A stretch of 64,000 nt of DNA. It comes from Williamsia sp. 1135. GTDB lineage: Bacteria; Actinomycetota; Actinomycetes; Mycobacteriales; Mycobacteriaceae. The stretch is from positions 1 to 64,000 of the forward strand of contig NZ_MJEI01000084.1 in the NCBI RefSeq assembly GCF_002095395.1. The letters run 5' to 3'. Position 1 is the stretch's first letter. Each line of letters starts with the position of its first letter. Position numbers and translations under genes: made by a program. Below the pieces are notes generated by a model, which did not search any database, was not told the DNA's origin, and worked only from the letters and a program-made list of their open reading frames with translations. Positions 52,598 through 61,150 of the stretch are shown in pieces.

Positions 52598-54072
52598 GGA
52601 TCACGCCTTTCGTCCGCATGCAGCTGATCATCTTCTCGATCGTCACAGTGATCGCGGTGATCGCAGTCGCCGTCTTCTACATCCGGGTCCCCAGCATGGT
52701 GGGGGTCGGGGAGTACAACGTCGAGGTCGAATTGCCCAGCACCGGTGGGCTGTACCAGAACGGAAACGTCAGCTACCGCGGTGTGGACGTGGGAAAGGTG
52801 CAATCGGTGACGCTGACCGAAGAGGGAGTGGTGGCGAAGCTGTCCATCAACTCCGACACCGAGATCCCGAACAATTCGATCGCGTCCGTGCACAGCGTCT
52901 CCGCGGTCGGCGAGCAGTACCTCGAGTTTCTGCCCGACCCGGAAACCGAGTCCACCGGAAACATCAAAGACGGCGCCGTGATCGAGAACGGAACGGTGCC
53001 GGTCGAGGTGGGCACCCTGCTCGATCAGACCAACAACCTGCTCGAGCAGGTTCAGGACACCCGACTCCGGCGCGTGATGGACGAGGCGTTCAACGCATTC
53101 AACGGCACCGGCGAAGACCTGCAGCGGCTGCTCGACTCCATGGCGCTGCTCGTCGGCGACGCGAACGAGAACTCCGAGGCGATCGTCAAGTTGATCGAGC
53201 AGGCGGCTCCCTTGCTCGAGACCCAGACGGAGACCGTCGGTGACATCCGTGCATGGACGGCGAACCTCGCCCAGGTGACCGACCAGCTGCGTGCCAACGA
53301 CCCACAGCTCAAGGACATCCTGCAGAAGGGACCAGGCGTCGCGAAGCAGACCCAGGAACTGTTCGCGTCGATGAATCAGACGCTGCCGCTGCTGTTCTCG
53401 AACTTGAACACAGTGTCCCGGACCTTGGCGATCTACCATCCGAACCTGCGCCAGATCGTGGTGATCTACCCCCGGCTGATCGCGGCGCTGATCACCGCGC
53501 TCAACTCGGAGGACGCCCGTAACGGTGCCAACGTGGACTTTGCGCTCGGCTTCCAGGACCCCGGTACGTGCACTGTCGGGTATCTGCCGATGACGTCCGA
53601 CCGCAACGCATCAGCGCAGACCCCGCGCGATCTGCCGCCCGGCATGCTCTGCCGCGTACCGCAGGACTCGAACCTCGGTGTCCGCGGTACCCGTAACTTC
53701 CCGTGCGTCGAACTCCCGGGTCGTCGCGCCCCGACCCCCGAAGAGTGCCGCACCGGCTATGTTCCGGTCGGTGAGAACGTTCCGCTGCCACAGGGACTCC
53801 CGGGAATCGATGTGCCGCAAGGCTTCCTGACCAATGCGAATCCAGGCGCGGACGACGGCAGCCCATCGGTGTACGCCACCACCTACGACCCCGTCAGCGG
53901 CGATTACATCGGTCCCGACGGCAAAACCTATAACGCTGGAACGGGGTCTGCGACGACTTCTGGTACGAGTGGTGGGGCCGGTGCACCACGTTCCGGATCC
54001 GCCGATACCGGCGCACAACCGCAGGAAGACAACAGCCAATGGCAGAGCCTGATCACGGGGACCGTGAGGTGA
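52594..54072 (+). CDS. mce4F: Mce4F substrate-transport protein
   Basis: 492 residues, the longest of the set. Anchor at about 10-30, MCE domain at about 38-115 (GNVSYRGVDVGKVQSV, VSAVGEQYLEFLPD), helical tail, then a cysteine-containing, low-complexity C-terminus (four Cys between about 325 and 390; Gly/Ser/Thr-rich end). GGAGG just upstream of the ATG. The stop overlaps the next gene. Confidence 0.93.
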   Translation: MRITPFVRMQLIIFSIVTVIAVIAVAVFYIRVPSMVGVGEYNVEVELPSTGGLYQNGNVSYRGVDVGKVQSVTLTEEGVVAKLSINSDTEIPNNSIASVHSVSAVGEQYLEFLPDPETESTGNIKDGAVIENGTVPVEVGTLLDQTNNLLEQVQDTRLRRVMDEAFNAFNGTGEDLQRLLDSMALLVGDANENSEAIVKLIEQAAPLLETQTETVGDIRAWTANLAQVTDQLRANDPQLKDILQKGPGVAKQTQELFASMNQTLPLLFSNLNTVSRTLAIYHPNLRQIVVIYPRLIAALITALNSEDARNGANVDFALGFQDPGTCTVGYLPMTSDRNASAQTPRDLPPGMLCRVPQDSNLGVRGTRNFPCVELPGRRAPTPEECRTGYVPVGENVPLPQGLPGIDVPQGFLTNANPGADDGSPSVYATTYDPVSGDYIGPDGKTYNAGTGSATTSGTSGGAGAPRSGSADTGAQPQEDNSQWQSLITGTVR

Positions 54073-54980
54073 CTCGCCCGTCGACGCAGCGTCGCCGGGC
54101 TCGTCGCCCCGCGGGTCCTCCAGAAGACGCCCAGCGCAGCAGGTCGACCCCTGCCGGCAAGTCGAGCCCCACAGGCAAGTCGAGCCCGACAGGTAAGCCG
54201 ACTCCCGCCGGTAAGCCGGTCAAGTCGGCGCCGCTGGGTCGCAAGCGCAAGTCGGCGCCGAAATCTGAGTCGGTGGCAACGCCTCCTGTGGTTCCCACCG
54301 TGGACTTGAACAAGGTGGCCGAGCCGGAGTCGGCGCCAGAGACCGAAGACACCGCAGTCGTCGCGACCGGGGTGTCGTACCGGGAACGTCGGTCCGCGGG
54401 CCGTGGGCCCAGCGACGACGGGCCGCGCAAGAGCAGGGGATCACTGCGCAGGGGCAAGACCGGGCCCGGGAAGAAGCGAGCGAGGTTTCGTGGACTCGGG
54501 GTGGTGGTAGCGGCCGTGTCCGCCATCGCGCTCATCGCCGCGATGGTCGTCGCATCTACGTTCTTCGTGTTGGGCACCGCCAAGATCGACGATCGCAACG
54601 ATCTGCGGGCTGAGTATTCGGCGTTCGCACGGCAGATGGTCACCAACCTCACGACTCTGAACCCGGAGAACATCGACGCCTCGATCAAGTCGTTCCAGGA
54701 CGACACCAGCGGCAAGGCGATGGAGCAGGTCGGACAGTCGGTCGAGCAGACCGTCAACATGATCAAGTCCGAGAACGTTTCGACCAGGGGTGCGGTGATC
54801 TCCGAAGCCGTCACCGCAAGTGACGCCGACACTGCGACCGTCATCATGGTCTTCAGCTGGGAGATGAACCAGCCCAACGTCACAGAGCAGCAGACCGTGT
54901 TGCAGGTCTTCCGGTGGAAACTGGAGATCACCATGATCAACGGCGAACCCAAGCTCACCAACGTTGAGTGGGTGACCTAG
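54069..54980 (+). CDS. Mce-associated membrane protein Mas4A
   Basis: 303 residues: a long basic, Lys/Pro/Ser-rich cytoplasmic region (1-140), one membrane segment at about 142-168, and an extracytoplasmic NTF2-like domain with the conserved RNDLRAEYSAFARQMV and WEMNQPNVTEQQTVLQVFRWKLEI. Mas proteins stabilise Mce complexes. GTG at 54069 was chosen because it forms a GTGA overlap with the mce4F stop; ATG 54039 would overlap mce4F by 34 bases. Contains an 18-bp repeat. Rv3493c position. Confidence 0.82.
   Translation: MTRPSTQRRRARRPAGPPEDAQRSRSTPAGKSSPTGKSSPTGKPTPAGKPVKSAPLGRKRKSAPKSESVATPPVVPTVDLNKVAEPESAPETEDTAVVATGVSYRERRSAGRGPSDDGPRKSRGSLRRGKTGPGKKRARFRGLGVVVAAVSAIALIAAMVVASTFFVLGTAKIDDRNDLRAEYSAFARQMVTNLTTLNPENIDASIKSFQDDTSGKAMEQVGQSVEQTVNMIKSENVSTRGAVISEAVTASDADTATVIMVFSWEMNQPNVTEQQTVLQVFRWKLEITMINGEPKLTNVEWVT
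54156..54218 (+). repeat. 18-bp tandem repeat in mas4A
   Basis: Units at 54156-54173 and 54174-54191 differ by one base; a third at 54192-54209 and a partial fourth are more diverged. They encode repeated GKSSPT/GKPTPA in the cytoplasmic tail. Confidence 0.8.
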
Positions 54981-55571
54981 ATGTCGCGTCGATTCTGGGT
55001 ATGGACCGTGTCCTTGCTGACGGTCGCCTTACTGGTGGCCGGAGCGGTCATCACGACGATCGTCGGTCTGGACTACCGCGACACCAAACTGGCCGAGGAT
55101 GCCCGCGGTGAGGCGCTCGACGCCGGGAAGCAGACCGCGGCAGTGATGTTCGGGTATCAGCCCGACAACGTCGAGCAGCATGTGGCGGACACCAAGAAGT
55201 CCTTGTCGGGTGCTGCCGAGAAGCAATACGACGAGATCATCAAGGAGTCGAACCTCGTTGCCGAAGTGCAGAAGCAACAGGTCAAATCGGAGGTGTCCAT
55301 TCAGGACGCCGGCGTGGTCAACTCCACCCGCGACACAGCTCTGCTGCTGATCTTCATGAACCAATCGGTCACCAAAGGCGGCAAGGACCTGGTTTCGGTC
55401 AATGCCAGCCGGCTGCAGTACTCGATGGAGCGGTCAGGTGATCAATGGAAGGTCACCAACATCGACATCCTCACCGACGACTCGGTGAAGGCCCGCCTCG
55501 CAGAGGAAGACGACAAGCCCGGTGCGTCTACCGTCCCGGCCCCGGCACCCGCGCCGGTTCCCACTCCCTGA
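54981..55571 (+). CDS. Mce-associated membrane protein Mas4B
   Basis: 196 residues: membrane anchor at about 7-30, then an NTF2-like extracytoplasmic domain (MFGYQPDNVEQHVADTKKSL, TALLLIFMNQSVTKGG, YSMERSGDQWKVTNIDIL) and a Pro/Ala-rich tail. Similar in layout to Mas4A without the cytoplasmic region. It starts directly after the Mas4A stop and is the last gene of the mce4 operon (Rv3492c position). A strong hairpin follows. Confidence 0.85.
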   Translation: MSRRFWVWTVSLLTVALLVAGAVITTIVGLDYRDTKLAEDARGEALDAGKQTAAVMFGYQPDNVEQHVADTKKSLSGAAEKQYDEIIKESNLVAEVQKQQVKSEVSIQDAGVVNSTRDTALLLIFMNQSVTKGGKDLVSVNASRLQYSMERSGDQWKVTNIDILTDDSVKARLAEEDDKPGASTVPAPAPAPVPTP

Positions 55572-55584
55572 GCGGATACCCCCA

Positions 55585-55632
55585 GACGCCAGTCAGGCCC
55601 TCCGATCGAAATCGGAGGGCCTGACTGGTGTC
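55585..55632. terminator. Terminator of the mce4 operon
   Basis: 18-bp perfect stem (55589-55606 with 55611-55628) around CGAA, with further pairing outside. It lies 13 bases after the last mce4 gene, before a convergent gene. Confidence 0.85.
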
Positions 55633-55788
55633 TGTCGCCTCGTCCTGAAACAGGAGGATGTGGGATTTCCTCCGGCTTTGGCTTTTTCCTCCGGCTGCAG
55701 CGGGAGGATGTGGCTGGAGTCGGAGGATGTGGCAATTCCTCCGACTTCACAACCCAAAGAGCCTGACTGCAGTCGGAGGAGATGCGAA
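55633..55788. repeat. GGAGGATGTGG repeat region
   Basis: Non-coding stretch with GGAGGATGTGG at 55653, 55703 and 55722, each facing TTCCTCC complements, so several alternative hairpins can form. A further GGAGGAGATG lies at about 55775. No reading frame of its own. Confidence 0.7.
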
Positions 55789-57276
55789 CTAAGCGTTCGG
55801 GTCGTATCCCATCGGCAAGATGACCGACTTGTGCTCGAGGTAGGACTCGAGGCCCTCGGGTCCGTTCTCACGGCCGATCCCGGAGTTCTTGTACCCACCG
55901 AAGGGGGAGCCCGGATCGATTGCGTACCAGTTGACGCCATAGGTTCCGGTGCGGATCTGGGCCGCGATCTGCAGTCCGTGTTCGACGTCGGCGGTCCACA
56001 CCGTACCTGCGAGCCCGTATTCGGAATCGTTGGCGATCGCGACCGCTTCCTCTTCGGTCTCGTAGTCGATCACCGAGATGACCGGTCCGAAGATCTCCTC
56101 CCGAGCAATGGACATGTCATTGGTGACGCCCGTGAAAATAGTTGGGCTCAAGTAGTATCCGGAATCGAGGCCTTCCGGCCGTACGCTGTCGAGGACCGCG
56201 GTGGCGCCGGCTTCTTTGCCCTGGCGGATGTAGTCCTCGACCTTGTTGCGCTGCTTCTCGGTGATCAGGGGTCCGAGCTGGGCCTCGGGATCGTCGGGCA
56301 GGCCCGGCTTGAGGAGTTTGGCCGCCTCGATCATCGCGGCGACGATCTCGTCGCGCTTGGCGCTCGGCACCAGGACGCGGGTCTGGGCGACGCACGCCTG
56401 GCCCGTGTTCATCAGGCCGGTGAACGTCAACATGCCTGCGATCTCGGCGGGATCGGCGTCGGCCAGCACGATGGCGGCAGACTTGCCGCCCAACTCCAGC
56501 GAGCAACGCTTGAGCTGCTCACCACATGCTGCACCGATCGCACGGCCGGCTGCGGTCGATCCGGTGAAGGTGATCTTGTCGACGTCGGGATGTGCGACGA
56601 GCGCCTTACCGGTGTCGGGGCCGCCGGGGATCACTGACAGAACCCCTTCTGGCAGGCCGGCTTCGGTGAACAATTCAGCGATGAGGTTCGCCGACAACGG
56701 CGTTTCGGGGGCAGGCTTGAGCACCACGGAACAGCCCGCCGACAGGGCGGGGCCCAGCTTGTTGCAGATGAGGAACAGCGGGACGTTCCAGGCCGTGATC
56801 GCGCCGACGACACCTACCGGCTCGCGGGTGATCTGAGTCTTGCCGAACAGGCCGTCGCGATACTCGTGCCACGTGTAATTGACTGCGGCCTTGGCGTATT
56901 CGCGTAGGACCCCGGTGGCCGGTAGCTGCTGCAGGGTCGCGACCGCCAGCGGGGGAGCGCCCATCTCGGACGACACCAGCTCGGCGATCTCCGCGCCGCG
57001 CTCGTCGATCAGATCGGCTACCTTCGCGACAACTGCGGCCCGGTCCTCGGGCGAGGTGTTCCGCCAGACACCGGAGTCGAAGGCGGCTCGCGCGGTCTGC
57101 ACTGCGGTGTCCACGTCGGTGGCGTCGGCCAGTGGAGTGCTGCCGACGCGCTGCCCGGTTGCCGGCGAGTACACCTCGAGGACCTCGGCTGAATGTGGGG
57201 CGGTCCATTTGCCGCCGATGTAGAGCTCGGTGAAGTCATTCGAGGTCGTGGGCGCAGCGTGCGCGGTGTCCGTCAT
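55789..57276 (-). CDS. Aldehyde dehydrogenase with KstR box
   Basis: 495-residue aldehyde dehydrogenase. Catalytic residues: Asn164 in ITAWNVP, Glu261 in LELGGKS, Cys295 in TGQACVAQT. GGAGGACC directly upstream fixes ATG 57276. A perfect KstR box lies 37 bases before the start, so it should belong to the steroid regulon; oxidation of the C26 aldehyde of the sterol side chain or propionaldehyde is a reasonable guess, not shown. It is convergent with the mce4 operon. Confidence 0.85.
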   Translation of the reverse strand: MTDTAHAAPTTSNDFTELYIGGKWTAPHSAEVLEVYSPATGQRVGSTPLADATDVDTAVQTARAAFDSGVWRNTSPEDRAAVVAKVADLIDERGAEIAELVSSEMGAPPLAVATLQQLPATGVLREYAKAAVNYTWHEYRDGLFGKTQITREPVGVVGAITAWNVPLFLICNKLGPALSAGCSVVLKPAPETPLSANLIAELFTEAGLPEGVLSVIPGGPDTGKALVAHPDVDKITFTGSTAAGRAIGAACGEQLKRCSLELGGKSAAIVLADADPAEIAGMLTFTGLMNTGQACVAQTRVLVPSAKRDEIVAAMIEAAKLLKPGLPDDPEAQLGPLITEKQRNKVEDYIRQGKEAGATAVLDSVRPEGLDSGYYLSPTIFTGVTNDMSIAREEIFGPVISVIDYETEEEAVAIANDSEYGLAGTVWTADVEHGLQIAAQIRTGTYGVNWYAIDPGSPFGGYKNSGIGRENGPEGLESYLEHKSVILPMGYDPNA

Positions 57277-57312
57277 TGGTCCTCCATTGGGTTATTGCTT
57301 TCGACCCAATGT

Positions 57313-57326
57313 TAGAACACGTTCCA
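57313..57326. promoter_or_regulatory. KstR operator upstream of aldehyde dehydrogenase
   Basis: TAGAACACGTTCCA matches TnnAACnnGTTnnA at all fixed positions, 37 bases from the aldehyde dehydrogenase start. The gene on the other side (57342) ends there, so the site serves only the dehydrogenase. Confidence 0.88.
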
Positions 57327-57341
57327 GTTTTGCGGGAGGGG

Positions 57342-58499
57342 TTACAGGTTAGCGCGCAACCGCGCGATTTCGGAGCGAGACTGCACGACATCCGCGCTGT
57401 CCAGACCCTTGCTCGTTGCGATATCACTGCACAAGTCCAGAGCGCCGCGCACCACGGGTTTGCGTCGACGACGCTCAGCTCGATCACCACCGGCTTTGAC
57501 ATAGCGACGTTGCTGTCGCCACCCGCCGGCGGCGGTCACTTCTTCGTCCGTGAGGACACCGGCCTCGACCTCGGGGCCCAGCACGTCGCGCACGAAATGA
57601 GCTTCGCGCGGGTGCGCCCAGACGAAAGCGATCCACAGCGCTGTCAACGCGAAGACCACGCCACCTAAGAGCACGACAAACGTCAGAATCCCGTCCCCGC
57701 CCGAGATCGCCACCATCGAGTCCCAGACACCGTGAATGACGATCGGAGCGACGATGAGCGCCAGGCCCCGCCAGATCCGTCGCGGTTGTGCAGGCGAGCC
57801 CAACAGGTAGATCACTCCGGCGCAGAACAACGCCGTGAACAGCGGGTGAGAGATGACGTCGGAGTAGATCCGGGTGGCGATCGACCCCGCGAGACCGTCG
57901 GTCTGGTGGGCGCCGAAACCCTGCGTCGCGCCGACAATCGAGTAAAGGAAATCCTCACTCGTCTGGAATCCGAGACCGATGAACGCGCCCAGCAACAATC
58001 CGTCCGTGGGGGTCCGCACGAGTCGCGGCGCCAGGGCGATGAGAACGAGGATCCCGGCGCCCTTGGCCGTCTCCTCCACCAGCGGCGCCGACAGCCCGGC
58101 ATGCCAGTCCTGGGCCCACACTTGCCCGAAGGCCTTGGCGTACAGCGAACCGAGCGCCGTGTTGCCTGGGATGGCGATGGCGAACGTCGCAGCCGTCGCA
58201 CCCCAGATGAACGCGGTGGCAACCAGCTTGATGGGTTGACGTTCGTATCGGTCGATGTGCCGGAACCACCAGCCCCAAATAAGCAGACTGACCACTGCGA
58301 CTACCCCGGCAACCAGGAGTGCTCGACCGAAATACCCGGAGTAGGGACTGAACATCTGCCATCCCTTGACGACTCCGGCCGTGCAGAGCCACAGGAAGAT
58401 CCAGAAGACGACGTTGCGGGGCTGAAAGAAACGGAATTTCTCGCCCCAGGCAGTCTCTTCGAGCGCCTCGGTCCGGGCATCGATCAGCGTGGCGCTCAC
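57342..58499 (-). CDS. PrsW-family membrane protease
   Basis: 385-residue membrane protein of the PrsW/glutamic intramembrane protease group. About eight hydrophobic segments; the conserved EE pair Glu142-Glu143 (PLVEETAKG), FQTSEDFLYS with Glu182, His218 (ISHPLF) and His256 (IHGVWDS) are the family motifs. A basic cytoplasmic tail of about 90 residues follows. The start is GTG in a GTGA overlap with the upstream gene. Such enzymes cleave anti-sigma factors in Bacillus; the target here is unknown. Confidence 0.85.
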   Translation of the reverse strand: MSATLIDARTEALEETAWGEKFRFFQPRNVVFWIFLWLCTAGVVKGWQMFSPYSGYFGRALLVAGVVAVVSLLIWGWWFRHIDRYERQPIKLVATAFIWGATAATFAIAIPGNTALGSLYAKAFGQVWAQDWHAGLSAPLVEETAKGAGILVLIALAPRLVRTPTDGLLLGAFIGLGFQTSEDFLYSIVGATQGFGAHQTDGLAGSIATRIYSDVISHPLFTALFCAGVIYLLGSPAQPRRIWRGLALIVAPIVIHGVWDSMVAISGGDGILTFVVLLGGVVFALTALWIAFVWAHPREAHFVRDVLGPEVEAGVLTDEEVTAAGGWRQQRRYVKAGGDRAERRRRKPVVRGALDLCSDIATSKGLDSADVVQSRSEIARLRANL

Positions 58500-59143
58500 C
58501 GGGCGTCTCCTTCGGTGGTGCCGACACTGTCGATCATGGCGTCGATCTCCTGACCACGGTTCGCCAGCTGGTCAGGCGGACCGACCACCTGCACTCGGAT
58601 GCCGTCGCCGCGCGCGACGAAGGTTGTCACGGAGCCGGCAGCGCGAGGGGTGTCGAAACGGATCTGCACGCCAGAGAGGCCGCCCTCGGTGGTGACCGGC
58701 TCGCGAGACCCGGAGAGCGCAAGGACCGACTGACCGTAGGTCGCCGAATCCACGGCGTCGATCTGCGACAGCAGTTCGTCGGCGGTACCGCTGAACTTGT
58801 CGGCCTCGACAGCGAACGTGATGCCGCTCTGGGTCAGTACGACGGCCGGAAGACTGTCGGATGCACCGCGTTCGCCGACGCGGAAGCCACTGTCGATGTT
58901 CCAGTCGGGCCCCACGGCGAGGGAGACCGTCGAAGTCACCTGCATCCGGTCACCGGCAGCGGTCGGATTGTCCGACGACACAGCCGAATCGATGGCGGGG
59001 ACGATGATCGCCCACACCAGCCAGACCGCGAGTATGGCGGCGGCATAGGGGAACACGCGAGTGTCCAAGCCTAGAAAGCGGTGATCCGCCGGGGGACGGG
59101 CGCGATGATGTGCAGCGGGCGCACGGCCCGACCCTTCGTTCAC
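58496..59143 (-). CDS. Membrane-anchored protein of unknown function
   Basis: About 215 residues: short cytoplasmic start, one membrane segment (VFPYAAAILAVWLVWAIIVPAI) and an extracytoplasmic domain with SLAVGPDWNIDSGFRV, ITFAVEADKFSG and FDTPRAAGSVTTFVARGDGI. The start is uncertain: GTG 59143 is the most plausible; TTG near 59070 is an alternative, and the frame continues back to 59710 across a divergent gene, which I reject. Overlaps the PrsW gene by four bases, so the two are coupled; it could be a partner or substrate of the protease. Confidence 0.6.
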   Translation of the reverse strand: MNEGSGRAPAAHHRARPPADHRFLGLDTRVFPYAAAILAVWLVWAIIVPAIDSAVSSDNPTAAGDRMQVTSTVSLAVGPDWNIDSGFRVGERGASDSLPAVVLTQSGITFAVEADKFSGTADELLSQIDAVDSATYGQSVLALSGSREPVTTEGGLSGVQIRFDTPRAAGSVTTFVARGDGIRVQVVGPPDQLANRGQEIDAMIDSVGTTEGDAR

Positions 59144-59171
59144 GAAACGATTCTGGCGTACCGTCGAAGCG

Positions 59172-59957
59172 GTGTCCAACGCGGAGCCGGAGCCTTCGAT
59201 CGAGGCAATTGTGGCGCGCCTACGAGCCGCTGGTTGCGTCTTCGCCGAGGACGAGGCCCGGATCTTGATCGATGCAGCCGACGATGAGATCGGGCTGGAG
59301 CAACTCGTCGTGCGCCGCGTGGCGGGGGAACCGCTCGAGTACATCGTCGGCGGGACCGAGTTCGGTGGGTTGATGATCGCGGTGGCGCCGGGCGTCTTCG
59401 TCCCGCGGCAGCGGTCGCTCCTGCTGGTCGAAACAGTGATCGATGTGGCCGGGCCGACTGCCCGGATCCTCGACCTGTGCTGCGGCTCGGCAGCGCTGGC
59501 AGCGGTTGTCGCCGACCGCCTACCGGACGCAACGGTCGCAGCGGCCGACATCGATCCAATTGCAGTTGCCTGCGCGGAACTCAATCTGGCCGGCCGGGGA
59601 CAGGTGTATCGCGGCGATCTGTTCAGCCCATTGCCGTCGGCACTGCGGGGCGCCCTCGACGTCGTCGTCTGCAACGCCCCGTATGTCCCCACTGCAGCCA
59701 TCGCGACCATGCCTCCGGAAGCCCGAGATCACGAGCGGCGCGCCACACTGGACGGCGGCGAAGACGGATTGGACCTGCTGCGGAGGGTGGCAGTCGCTGC
59801 ACCTCACTGGCTGTCACGGCCAGGCCATCTCGTGATGGAAATCGGTGACAGTCAAGTTGATTCGGCGACGACCATCTTCTCCGACGCCGGATTCACGCCG
59901 ACGATCCGAACCGACCGCGAACGCGGTGCGATCGCGGTCGTCGGATCAGTGGACTAG
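59172..59957 (+). CDS. PrmC/HemK-related N5-glutamine methyltransferase
   Basis: 261-residue SAM-dependent methyltransferase. SAM motif I LDLCCGSA at 100-107, DIDPIAVACAELN, and the substrate motif NAPYVP at 168-173. Classical PrmC has NPPY; NAPY and the short N-terminal domain mark the related actinobacterial subgroup with unknown substrate. GTG start. It overlaps the 3' end of the convergent mhuD by four bases. True PrmC for release factors is probably elsewhere. Confidence 0.82.
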   Translation: MSNAEPEPSIEAIVARLRAAGCVFAEDEARILIDAADDEIGLEQLVVRRVAGEPLEYIVGGTEFGGLMIAVAPGVFVPRQRSLLLVETVIDVAGPTARILDLCCGSAALAAVVADRLPDATVAAADIDPIAVACAELNLAGRGQVYRGDLFSPLPSALRGALDVVVCNAPYVPTAAIATMPPEARDHERRATLDGGEDGLDLLRRVAVAAPHWLSRPGHLVMEIGDSQVDSATTIFSDAGFTPTIRTDRERGAIAVVGSVD

Positions 59958-60259
59958 GTGGGCTTGACGTCCAGTACGACTTCGAATTCGAGCAGGTCGG
60001 CGCCGCTGGACACCGGCTTGGCGCGTTCCCCGGCGTGTGCCTCCCGGGCGGGTCCGGCGGCCCAGGCCGCGAAGGCCTCTTCCGATTCCCATTGCGTCAC
60101 CACGAAATAGCGATCGTCGCCCTTGACCGGACGCAGGAGCTGGAAACCGAGGAAACCCGGAGACCCGTCCACGGAGTGCGCGCGATGCGCGAACCGCTTC
60201 TCCAACTCAGGTCCGGAACCTTCGGGAACGGAGATCGCGTTTATCTTCACAACAGCCAT
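59954..60259 (-). CDS. mhuD: Haem-degrading monooxygenase MhuD
   Basis: 101-residue ferredoxin-like dimeric enzyme that breaks down haem to mycobilin and iron. The three key residues of M. tuberculosis MhuD (Rv3592) are at the same numbers: Asn7 (VKINAI), Trp66 (AFAAWA) and His75 (REAHAG), and the PGFLGFQLLRPVKG block is nearly identical. Divergent from an alpha/beta hydrolase as in Rv3592/Rv3591c. No iron-box was recognised upstream. Confidence 0.93.
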   Translation of the reverse strand: MAVVKINAISVPEGSGPELEKRFAHRAHSVDGSPGFLGFQLLRPVKGDDRYFVVTQWESEEAFAAWAAGPAREAHAGERAKPVSSGADLLEFEVVLDVKPT

Positions 60260-60349
60260 GGCGTCACATTACCGCCGGAGGCCGCCACGCTGACGTCTGC
60301 CGCGAAGGTGCGATGCCGATGCTGTCCCGTCCGGATAACGTTCTACCTC

Positions 60350-61150
60350 GTGAGTGCGGACACAGGGTTCATCGACTACGGCGGGATGCCAGATCAGCCG
60401 CCGATCGTCCTGGTGCACGGGCTGATGGGTCGCGGACGTACGTGGCAGCGGCAGATCCCCTGGTTGCGGCGGTACGGCCGGGTCTTCACCTTCGATGCGG
60501 CCTGGCACACCGGCCGCGACGTCGCACCGCCCGCGGCGCCGGAAGAGCTGTCCACCGAGCGGTTCGTCGCCGATCTCGCCGAGGTGCTGACCTGGATCGA
60601 CATGGGACCCGCGGTCCTCATCGGCCACTCGATGGGCGCATTGCATTCCTGGTGCGTGGCAGCGGAGTACCCGGAATTGGTATCGGCGCTCGTCCTCGAG
60701 GACACGGCGCCTGACTTCCGGGGTCGCACCACCGAGGGCTGGCAGCCCTGGTTCGACTCGTGGCCGCCCGAGTCCAAGTCCCTGAAGCACGCGCAGGAGA
60801 TGTTCGGCGACATCGCCGGGCGCTATTTCTACGAGGCGTTCGACGACGGAGTCCTGCACGGCCGGCTCGACATATGGGCGCAAATCGCCGAAGAGTGGGG
60901 CCAACGGGACTTTTGGGACCAGTGGCACCAGATCTCGGCGCCGAGTCTGCTGATCGAGGCAGGCAACAGCGTCGTCCCACCGGGTCAGATGGCGGGGATG
61001 GCCGAATCGAAGGACAACTCGACCTACATCAAGGTTGGCGGTGCGAGCCATCTCGTGCACGACGACGCCCCGGACGAGTACCGCGGTGCCGTCGAGGCGT
61101 TCCTGTGCGGACGGCCTGCGTCTTGGCGGAGCAGGCACCTCAAACCCTGA
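60350..61150 (+). CDS. Alpha/beta hydrolase (Rv3591c-like)
   Basis: 266-residue alpha/beta hydrolase: oxyanion HG in VLVHGLMGRGRTW (20-32), nucleophile Ser94 in GHSMGA, acid in the VLEDTAPDF region or near SLLIEAGNS, catalytic histidine in GGASHLVHDD. GTG 60350 was chosen because it gives the normal N-terminus (GFIDYGG); the frame is open back to 60035 across mhuD antisense. Position next to mhuD equals Rv3591c. Substrate unknown. Confidence 0.82.
   Translation: MSADTGFIDYGGMPDQPPIVLVHGLMGRGRTWQRQIPWLRRYGRVFTFDAAWHTGRDVAPPAAPEELSTERFVADLAEVLTWIDMGPAVLIGHSMGALHSWCVAAEYPELVSALVLEDTAPDFRGRTTEGWQPWFDSWPPESKSLKHAQEMFGDIAGRYFYEAFDDGVLHGRLDIWAQIAEEWGQRDFWDQWHQISAPSLLIEAGNSVVPPGQMAGMAESKDNSTYIKVGGASHLVHDDAPDEYRGAVEAFLCGRPASWRSRHLKP

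Noticed and set aside
55633-55788. Possible CRISPR array
   Set aside because: Repeats are only 11 bases, irregularly spaced (50 and 19 bases) and there are no cas genes nearby.
59144-59710. N-terminal extension of the membrane-anchored protein before PrsW
   Set aside because: It would run antisense through the methyltransferase gene and has no homology pattern.
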